Origin: Murimonas intestini
GTDB taxonomy: Bacteria; Bacillota; Clostridia; Lachnospirales; Lachnospiraceae
Length of the DNA: 64,000 bases
Assembly: GCF_024622195.1 (NCBI RefSeq)
Contig: NZ_JANKBI010000023.1
Span: 1 to 64,000 of the forward strand
Direction: 5' to 3'
The notes under the pieces were generated by a model, which saw nothing but the letters and a program-made list of their open reading frames with translations, searched no databases and was not told where the DNA came from. The position numbers and the translations under genes were made by a program. Positions within the stretch are counted from its first letter, which is position 1. The number at the start of each line of letters is the position of its first letter. Below, piece by piece: positions 58,588-64,000 of the stretch.

Positions 58588-59016
58588 CTACCTGTCCAGC
58601 AATTTTTCGATGCTTCTTATTATCTGCAGCGTCTTTACTGGCTGTATATTTTTCATACTCTTATTCACAGTTATCTCCATTCTGTTTCCACAGAAAAACC
58701 TCATGACAAGACCAGGTATATAAAAACTGCCTGAGAAAGATGCATTTAATGTGCTGCCCTCTGATACCTCCCCCCGGACTTCCGGCATACCTATCAGCCG
58801 GCTGCCCAGTACATCCTGCTTTATTTCCTCCATAACCTGCAGCCCCTTCCCCTCAGTCTGGTTCAGGCTTCCTGCAGAGACGATCCTGCACGCTGCCTCC
58901 TGCAGTACCGCCTTATTGTGCACATAGAATCCCAGATAGATAACAGCCGCAAGCAGCGGTATTAATATACTCATGATCAAAGCTGCCTCCACAGTATAAC
59001 TCCCCTTCAGTCTCAT
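58588..59016 (-). CDS. TadE-like minor pilin/pseudopilin
   Basis: 142 residues. It starts with MRLKGSYTVEAALIMSILIPLLAAVIYLG, the TadE-type N-terminus: a short basic leader, Gly-Ser-x-Thr-Val-Glu with Glu at position 5 of the mature helix, and a long hydrophobic helix. The rest is a small outside domain. TadE proteins are cut by the prepilin peptidase, which is the neighbouring gene. It lies 5 bases after that gene. Confidence 0.88.
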   Translation of the reverse strand: MRLKGSYTVEAALIMSILIPLLAAVIYLGFYVHNKAVLQEAACRIVSAGSLNQTEGKGLQVMEEIKQDVLGSRLIGMPEVRGEVSEGSTLNASFSGSFYIPGLVMRFFCGNRMEITVNKSMKNIQPVKTLQIIRSIEKLLDR

Positions 59017-59021
59017 ATCTA

Positions 59022-59477
59022 TTACCCTCCCTGCATCTTAACTGCTGCTGTCAGACAGTAACCCAGAAATAAGAAGGGAAGAAATGGCATCACATCTTTT
59101 CTGCCTGCCCTTTTTATCACAATCATTACTATTGCTGCCATTGCTGATAAAAACAGCGCCAGTATGAAAAGATTAAATGTCTGCAGCACATCTATATACA
59201 TTCCAGTCACCATAAGCGCCAGTCCGTCCCCGTACCCCACAGCTTCCCTGCTGGCCTTTGCAGTCAGGAGCAGAAATGCTCCCGGCAGCATACCTGAGGC
59301 CCACAGGAGAAACCCTGTACTGCCGGTTATGACTGCTGCTGCTCCGGTCACTATCCCCAGTATTCCTGATACCAGCAGTATTATGGGCTGTATCTGCCTG
59401 GTTTTTATATCATACAGGCTCTCTGATGCCAGAAATATCCCTGCTAAAATTGTTCTTATATTCACAATGATTTCCAT
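59022..59477 (-). CDS. tadV: Prepilin peptidase (TadV/CpaA-type, A24 family)
   Basis: About 151 residues if the ATG at 59477 is used; a start at 59528 is possible but overlaps the upstream gene. It has four to five membrane helices. The two catalytic aspartates of A24 peptidases are seen in SESLYDIKTRQI and GYGDGLALMV. It processes the Flp1 pilin and TadE-like proteins. The ribosome site is poor, consistent with coupling to the upstream gene whose stop lies 23 bases inside. Confidence 0.9.
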   Translation of the reverse strand: MEIIVNIRTILAGIFLASESLYDIKTRQIQPIILLVSGILGIVTGAAAVITGSTGFLLWASGMLPGAFLLLTAKASREAVGYGDGLALMVTGMYIDVLQTFNLFILALFLSAMAAIVMIVIKRAGRKDVMPFLPFLFLGYCLTAAVKMQGG

Positions 59478-59499
59478 AATGACGCTCTTAAACCCTCTC

Positions 59500-60486
59500 T
59501 CATCTGCTGCCGCACCGGCTGCATGCATGCCATCCTTCCACCTGGGAGGACGGCACTAAAAGCACGCTTCTCTTTAGGCCTGCGCAGTCCAGTGAACTGT
59601 GATACCTGTCTCCTGAATCCGTAATATATACCTGTGTTCCTGCTTTGCTGCCGCACTTCTCACATGCATGGTATTTTCCCCCTCCATCATTGCGCAGCTG
59701 CTCCAGTTCCGATTTATATACTGACTGGATCGACAGGCTTATATGACTGCATCCTGCGTCTTTGTGGTATACTTCTCCATTAACTGTAACATAAACCATA
59801 TCTTCTGCCTTCCCGCTCTCCTGGCTTCCCCTGTTTCCGTCTCTTCCTGTCCACGCCCTGACTCTTCCTCTGATAATTGTCCTGAAATCCCCCAGTGAAA
59901 AAAACGGTACAGGCAGCCTTACTTTTCCTTCAGCCACAATATCTATCATTTCATCCTCTTTTAAAAAGCCGGACCTTAGTAAACTTACAGAGTCCACCCC
60001 TCCAACGAAAATACTGGCATCTGTCCCCTCTTTATTCACTTTGTCCACAATTCTGGATTTTGCATACACAGCCGAGAGCCCTGCCGCCGCCAGATCTGTG
60101 ATACCTCCCGCCGAGATATCCGCCTGGTCTATACCCTTTTCGTATACATAAGCAAATACAGCCATATCCTTTCCTGTCTCCTGAATTGCACTCTGCATAC
60201 ATACTAATACACTGCATAATTTTATAAAATAGAGTACAAAGACTACTCCCCAGATAAAAACCGGCAGTATACATGCTGCCTCTACAGTTATACTGCCCCT
60301 GTGGGAGACGGATGAGGATATTCTTTCCCTGTTTATTGTATGGCCCCATACCTTCGCCGGGAGAGAGCACTTATCCTTTCTTAAAATTTTTAAATTATAA
60401 TGGTCCAAAACATTTATACAGAGAAAGAACATCCTTATCCGCCTCCTCACTGGGCTCTGTCTTATTTTCTGGTTATCCTCCGGCAA
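59500..60486 (-). CDS. TadE-like exported protein with two CxxC-type repeats
   Basis: 328 residues. A 60-residue basic region precedes SHRGSITVEAACILPVFIWG, a TadE-type transmembrane segment. After a middle domain, the last 100 residues hold two similar modules. The first has VYHKDAGCSHISLSIQSV and YHACEKCG. The second has RYHSSLDCAGLKRSVLLV and WHACSRCG. Each has H-x4-C then H-x-C-x2-C, likely a structural zinc or disulfide site. I know of no named domain. It overlaps the DUF5702 gene by 14 bases. Confidence 0.8.
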   Translation of the reverse strand: MPEDNQKIRQSPVRRRIRMFFLCINVLDHYNLKILRKDKCSLPAKVWGHTINRERISSSVSHRGSITVEAACILPVFIWGVVFVLYFIKLCSVLVCMQSAIQETGKDMAVFAYVYEKGIDQADISAGGITDLAAAGLSAVYAKSRIVDKVNKEGTDASIFVGGVDSVSLLRSGFLKEDEMIDIVAEGKVRLPVPFFSLGDFRTIIRGRVRAWTGRDGNRGSQESGKAEDMVYVTVNGEVYHKDAGCSHISLSIQSVYKSELEQLRNDGGGKYHACEKCGSKAGTQVYITDSGDRYHSSLDCAGLKRSVLLVPSSQVEGWHACSRCGSR

Positions 60487-62035
60487 GATATGTCATTGCA
60501 CCGGCTGTTCCATATTCTATACCCCTTTTAGAAGTCCCCGTAAATGCTGATGTGATTCTTAAAAAAACCGGCTTTATATAAAACTGCGCTTCAGCCCGTA
60601 TGCCTGCAATACAGTAATCAGCATGAAATTCGGCAGTGGCTGCCCTTTTTCTCATCTGCCCCTCAATCATATCCAGAGCGCGCATCGGGTACTCCTTCTT
60701 ATCTCCCACAGCAAGCAAAAGCCTCAGATAATCCTTATAAGCCAGGCCCTTTCCTGTTCCGCTGCCCGCCTCCTCCAGGACCTGGGTCAGATGGGCCAGG
60801 TTTTCCAGAGACAGCCTCCAGCTGCTCTCATCCTTCAGCAGCGGCACTTTTCCTCCTGCAAGGAGTATTCTCACGTCTATCAGGCTCTCACCGTATGCCC
60901 AGGCCAAAAGAAGCGCCGCCTTTGTTGCCGTGACAAGCCCCGGTATGGGAATTGCGCCAACCAGCAGCACCGCCAGTGCCAGTGCAGCCTCCCGCATAGA
61001 TGCATTTCCCATGGCGTATGCAAAGTTGGCTCCCTCCCTCATAAGCAGCAGCCTGTTGACTACACTTTTAAGGTTATCCACGTCATTATCCTTGCCAACC
61101 AGTATATATTCCAGCTGATAGTCCAGGCTTCCCTCCCGGCCTCCGCCAGTAATACCCGGAAAATTGTCAAGAAGATATTCCTGAAATATCCCATCTGAGA
61201 TGAGATCTCTTTTAATCCCCTGCAGCTGCAGGTTTCCCTTCTCTGTCTCTCTGTGTGATACCATCTCTTTTTTTACTACTGATTTTTCTGAAACAGCTGA
61301 CGGATCCTTTAATATAAGCCCCAGAAGCCCAAGTTTTTTTATTTTTTTAATTTCATCCAGAGGATTCTCCACCTGGATTTTATCTGCCTCGTCTATGGGA
61401 ATAAAGGCTCCGTCCTGCTGTCCTTTTTTATCTTCCAGGGCAGCCTGTCTTTCTGATTCCTCCACGGCTTCCTTTTCAGCCTCCAGCTCATCCATCCTTT
61501 TGCCTATTTCTTTATCACTCTGCTCATACTCTTTAGAAGCCTTCTCCTGCTGCGCTGCCTTGTTCTGTGAATCAAGTACTTTATTGATCACATCTGCTGC
61601 CAGGCCGGCTTTTTGGTTTGCCACAGCCTGAGCATAAAAGACACCGCCGTTTTCATCTGTCGCCAAAGCGTATTTATCTATCCTGCACTGTTCAATTTCC
61701 ATTGGAAAGAGATTCATGCTAAAACTCAGCGGCAGCCCTTTATCAGGCTCTGCCGTATACTCCATCATGTTTTTAAGCCTCATCTCAGCCTTGCGTATAT
61801 CAAATTCTCCTGTCCCGTAAGCTCCATCCAGAAAAAACACATTAAATCTCTCCAGCATTTCCTTCTCATATTCACCCATGACAGAAAATATCCCCATGTC
61901 CAGCGCTGATGATGCCACTGATTCTGCTCCCTGCACTCTGGCTGACTCAGTCAGGGTACAGAGCAGGGACAAAAACAGAGTGCTTATAAGGCTCAGGAAC
62001 ACTGTGATCGCCCCCCTGCATCTATACCGCTTCAT
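60473..62035 (-). CDS. DUF5702 protein of the Tad locus (TadG-like)
   Basis: 520 residues. It starts MKRYRCRGAITVFLSLIS, a TadG/TadE-type N-terminus with one membrane helix, and then QGAESVASSALDMGIFSVMGEYEKEMLERFNVFFLDGAYG, the signature start of DUF5702. A coiled-coil, Glu/Lys/Gln-rich stretch lies at about 165-215. It includes another hydrophobic segment near 355-385 (ALALAVLLVGAIPIPGL). It is probably a pseudopilin or anchor at the cell surface. Flp1 gene is 18 bases upstream. Confidence 0.88.
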   Translation of the reverse strand: MKRYRCRGAITVFLSLISTLFLSLLCTLTESARVQGAESVASSALDMGIFSVMGEYEKEMLERFNVFFLDGAYGTGEFDIRKAEMRLKNMMEYTAEPDKGLPLSFSMNLFPMEIEQCRIDKYALATDENGGVFYAQAVANQKAGLAADVINKVLDSQNKAAQQEKASKEYEQSDKEIGKRMDELEAEKEAVEESERQAALEDKKGQQDGAFIPIDEADKIQVENPLDEIKKIKKLGLLGLILKDPSAVSEKSVVKKEMVSHRETEKGNLQLQGIKRDLISDGIFQEYLLDNFPGITGGGREGSLDYQLEYILVGKDNDVDNLKSVVNRLLLMREGANFAYAMGNASMREAALALAVLLVGAIPIPGLVTATKAALLLAWAYGESLIDVRILLAGGKVPLLKDESSWRLSLENLAHLTQVLEEAGSGTGKGLAYKDYLRLLLAVGDKKEYPMRALDMIEGQMRKRAATAEFHADYCIAGIRAEAQFYIKPVFLRITSAFTGTSKRGIEYGTAGAMTYLAGG

Positions 62036-62052
62036 AATTTCCCCCTTTACTG

Positions 62053-62220
62053 TCAGATTCCGCTGCTTTGACTTGTGATTTTATTGAAGATACTATTTAC
62101 GAGAGATGTCAGCTGTTTCTTAAAGATTATTACAAGACCTATCAGTACCACCAGTATCAGGATGATTTCAACCACCCCAATACCATCCTCTTCTAACAAA
62201 AAATCTCTTACATGGTTCAT
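62053..62220 (-). CDS. Flp1-type IVb pilin
   Basis: 55 residues, short enough to be missed by gene callers. GGAGGGAGG precedes the ATG at 62220. The sequence begins MNHVRDFLLEEDGIGVVEII, then LILVVLIGLVIIFK and QLTSLVNSIFNKIT. Glu-Glu-Asp-Gly before a long helix with a Glu after Gly-Val-Val is the prepilin cleavage pattern of clostridial Flp1 proteins. It is the main pilin of this Tad system, between tadC and the DUF5702 gene. Confidence 0.9.
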   Translation of the reverse strand: MNHVRDFLLEEDGIGVVEIILILVVLIGLVIIFKKQLTSLVNSIFNKITSQSSGI

Positions 62221-62275
62221 CTACACACCTCCCTCCTTTATTTATTTCACTCCACATTTTGAGTCCATGTATGAC

Positions 62276-63709
62276 TCAAAATGACATGACTGCGGGTACC
62301 ATCAATATGACCAGCACCAGAATAAGCATCAGCATCATGGGCAGCAATAGCTTTGTCCCTGCCTCCTCCCCCATCTTCTGCACCATCTGCCTGCGCTCCT
62401 CCAGCGCATTTATAGCCTCCGTTTCCAAAAACTCCCCCAGGCCCTTAGAACCTTTTTTCAGATGCTGGGCCAGCACTGCCCCCAGCTTCACATAGCATGT
62501 CTCCTGGCAGCGCCTGCCAAAGTTCTCATAAGCATCTGCCTCTGCCACGCCCCTCTGCATTTCTCTGCAGGAATACAGCATCTCTTCATAAACTGCCCGT
62601 TTATCTTTTCCTGCGCTGCTGCGGTATTCAAAGGCTATTTTAGTAAATGCCTCCCTGATCGTAAGACCCGCCCCCAGCAGCATTGACATTTTAAAAAGCA
62701 TCTGGGGATAATCAAGTATGAGCTGGCGTCTTCTAAGGCCCGCCCGTTTATGTATATCGCTGTCTTTTCTGAAATACATGCATACGGCTGCTAATAAGGA
62801 AAAAGCACATATCATCTGAGGCAGAGGAACCTTTTCCTCAACCCATGTAACATTTCTGCCTGATATCTCCCTTGGCAGGACCATGATATCCTCGTTTATC
62901 CCCTCCTGGTCCGCTTTTGCAACTGCCTCCTCCATATCCGCCAGGAACCGGCCCTTCTCATCCAGTTTGGGCGGATATATCCTGGCAAATGCCTTGTACT
63001 CCGCTTTCTGATCCTGGCAGGAAAGCTCGGCGGACAGATTTACCAGTTCTCCTTCCTGGGAAACTTCCCCTGTCACTGCACCTCCATCATCAATGATCCC
63101 AAAAGGAGTTACTGTCCAGTCCACTTCAACTGTGCCTTCCGCCGCTGTCTTTATAAGTTTAAGCCCTCCGCGGACCTCATCCAGGGAACTGTTCTCTCCC
63201 GGAAGCGATTCTTCTATTTCCTCCTCTGCCCGCAGAAATGCTTCTTTTATCTCCTCATCCGTCAGCTGCCTTGGGGTTACAGTAACAAAAATACTGTTTG
63301 TCTCCTTTTCCCCCTCCGCCACTGCCTTTAGCTCCTCCTCTGCCGGGCTCTGGCCAAATGCAGGCCTTTCAAGAGTATCTCTGACCTCATTGCCAGTATC
63401 CTGTACCGCTATGGCAGCAAATGCCGCCATTCCTGAACCTATAAACAATACAAGAAACACCGTCTCCAGCTTTCTGGCATAATACTGCTGTTCTGCTACA
63501 TATCCCTCTTCCTGTTCCAGGGCCTTCAGGTCGTACCTTAATCTGTCTTTCCCCTGTCCCATTTTCTGCAGTCCTGTATGTCTGGCCGTCCAGACCCCCA
63601 TTTTCCAGAATGGGAGAAGCATCTTTCTCTTCTCACCACCGGCGCTCTCACCTGCCGACACAAGGCCCAGAATACCCAGCAATGCAAAAATAATCAGACT
63701 CACCACCAT
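62276..63709 (-). CDS. tadC: Tad secretion inner-membrane protein TadC (type II secretion F domain) with a large inserted domain
   Basis: 477 residues, longer than the usual TadC (about 300). An N-terminal helix (2-20), a cytoplasmic stretch, then a helix (85-105) lead to a 190-residue Glu-rich domain at about 106-300 which is outside the usual TadC fold. A third helix follows, and then the T2SSF domain: DYPQMLFKMSMLLGAGLTIREAFTKIA, KLGAVLAQHLKKGSKGL, and the last helix MLMLILVLVILMVPAVMSF. It lies 3 bases after tadB. Confidence 0.85.
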   Translation of the reverse strand: MVVSLIIFALLGILGLVSAGESAGGEKRKMLLPFWKMGVWTARHTGLQKMGQGKDRLRYDLKALEQEEGYVAEQQYYARKLETVFLVLFIGSGMAAFAAIAVQDTGNEVRDTLERPAFGQSPAEEELKAVAEGEKETNSIFVTVTPRQLTDEEIKEAFLRAEEEIEESLPGENSSLDEVRGGLKLIKTAAEGTVEVDWTVTPFGIIDDGGAVTGEVSQEGELVNLSAELSCQDQKAEYKAFARIYPPKLDEKGRFLADMEEAVAKADQEGINEDIMVLPREISGRNVTWVEEKVPLPQMICAFSLLAAVCMYFRKDSDIHKRAGLRRRQLILDYPQMLFKMSMLLGAGLTIREAFTKIAFEYRSSAGKDKRAVYEEMLYSCREMQRGVAEADAYENFGRRCQETCYVKLGAVLAQHLKKGSKGLGEFLETEAINALEERRQMVQKMGEEAGTKLLLPMMLMLILVLVILMVPAVMSF

Positions 63710-63712
63710 ATG

Positions 63713-64000
63713 CTACACCTCTATATTCACTATTTTTCTCCCCAAAAACCAGGCTGCCACGTATATCCCCAGGCAGATGCTCATGACGGCAGCCCCCATC
63801 TCATTGTGGTACAGGACATCTAAAAAGCCCGGTGATGCCACGCTCACATAGATCAGTATAAAAAACGGCACTGCGCTCATAATATTCTGCTCCATCTTCT
63901 TGGAAGCCAGGCATGTCCCTATCTCCAGCTGGGTTTCCTGCTTCTGTGTGATGGCTCCCACCGTATTTCGTATAATAGCCTGCATATCTCCGCCCGTTCT
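63713..64000 (-). CDS. tadB: Tad secretion inner-membrane protein TadB, C-terminal part (runs off window)
   Basis: At least 95 residues; the frame is open to the window end and the first codons visible read RTGGDMQAIIRNTVGAI. GGDMQ-x-IIR is typical of the T2SSF domain of TadB. Two helices follow (SAVPFFILIYVSVASPGF, MSICLGIYVAAWFLG). TadB and TadC form the platform of the Tad pilus machine. The ATPase gene tadA should lie just beyond the window. Confidence 0.85.
   Translation of the reverse strand, partial: RTGGDMQAIIRNTVGAITQKQETQLEIGTCLASKKMEQNIMSAVPFFILIYVSVASPGFLDVLYHNEMGAAVMSICLGIYVAAWFLGRKIVNIEV

Noticed and set aside
1..64000. CRISPR array, rRNA genes or transposase-type insertion sequences
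   Set aside because: No regularly spaced direct repeats, rRNA motifs or transposase frames were seen on either strand.

Overview
The window comes from a low-to-mid GC, endospore-forming Firmicute, most likely a gut clostridium of the Lachnospiraceae. The evidence is Gram-positive style ribosome binding sites, frequent TTG starts, a T-box on metG, a manganese riboswitch, spmB, a YaaH/SleL-type LysM-GH18 spore gene, and a clostridial Tad locus with Flp1, DUF5702 and DUF6382/FHA proteins. The species cannot be fixed from the sequence alone. There is no rRNA, CRISPR array, transposase-type insertion sequence or full prophage.

Layout. 1-4.9 kb: the start of a histidine kinase and its OmpR-type regulator, a monoacylglycerol-lipase-like hydrolase, a XylR-like ROK repressor, and tatD-rsmA. 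4.9-8 kb: a P-type cation ATPase behind a yybP-ykoY (Mn2+) riboswitch with a readable attenuator. 8-13 kb: metG with T-box, a MarR-TauE pair, and a ROK sugar kinase. 13-18.5 kb: a DUF885 protein, a MarR regulator, and a GPH transporter with a UroD-like methyltransferase. 18.5-19.1 kb: tRNA-Gly and a probable relic or small type I toxin-antitoxin locus. 19-24 kb: MATE, phosphotransferase, AraC, an orphan phage-tail-like small protein and a hydrolase. 24-29 kb: a 1158-residue fused OYE/SDR oxidoreductase and a tandem-HTH AraC regulator. 29-33 kb: tRNA-Val, a GNAT protein and the interrupted LysM-GH18 gene. 33-43.5 kb: HAD phosphatase, amidohydrolase, sbcDC, MATE, SDR and a TetR-ABC operon. 43.7-50 kb: a large REC/HD-GYP/GGDEF protein, spmB and a beta-CASP hydrolase. 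50-55.5 kb: a more AT-rich stretch with an unknown Cys-rich protein, a secreted protein, a membrane anti-sigma-like protein, murG, an ECF-like sigma factor and a HIT protein. 55.5-57 kb: a soluble histidine kinase overlapping a rhomboid protease. 57-64 kb: the distal half of a Tad pilus operon, running off the end.

The main discovery is at 30.1-32.7 kb. A LysM-LysM-GH18 gene of the YaaH/SleL spore family is cut into two open halves by a 1,355-bp element that carries only a short large-type serine recombinase and a small Cro/C1-type regulator. The element is bounded by a 9-bp direct repeat (TTACACATA in the sense of the split gene). Joining the halves at that repeat gives a continuous 426-residue protein reading MTYEWGYT|YGPPMAVAP, with no lost or extra residue. 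This looks like a minimal version of the skin element, removed by site-specific recombination, plausibly in the sporulating mother cell.

Secondary signals are the two-state attenuator in the Mn2+ riboswitch leader, a Hol_Tox/RatA-like locus with a consensus antisense promoter, a two-hairpin leader repeated in front of two unrelated genes, and 27-nt palindromic intergenic repeats.
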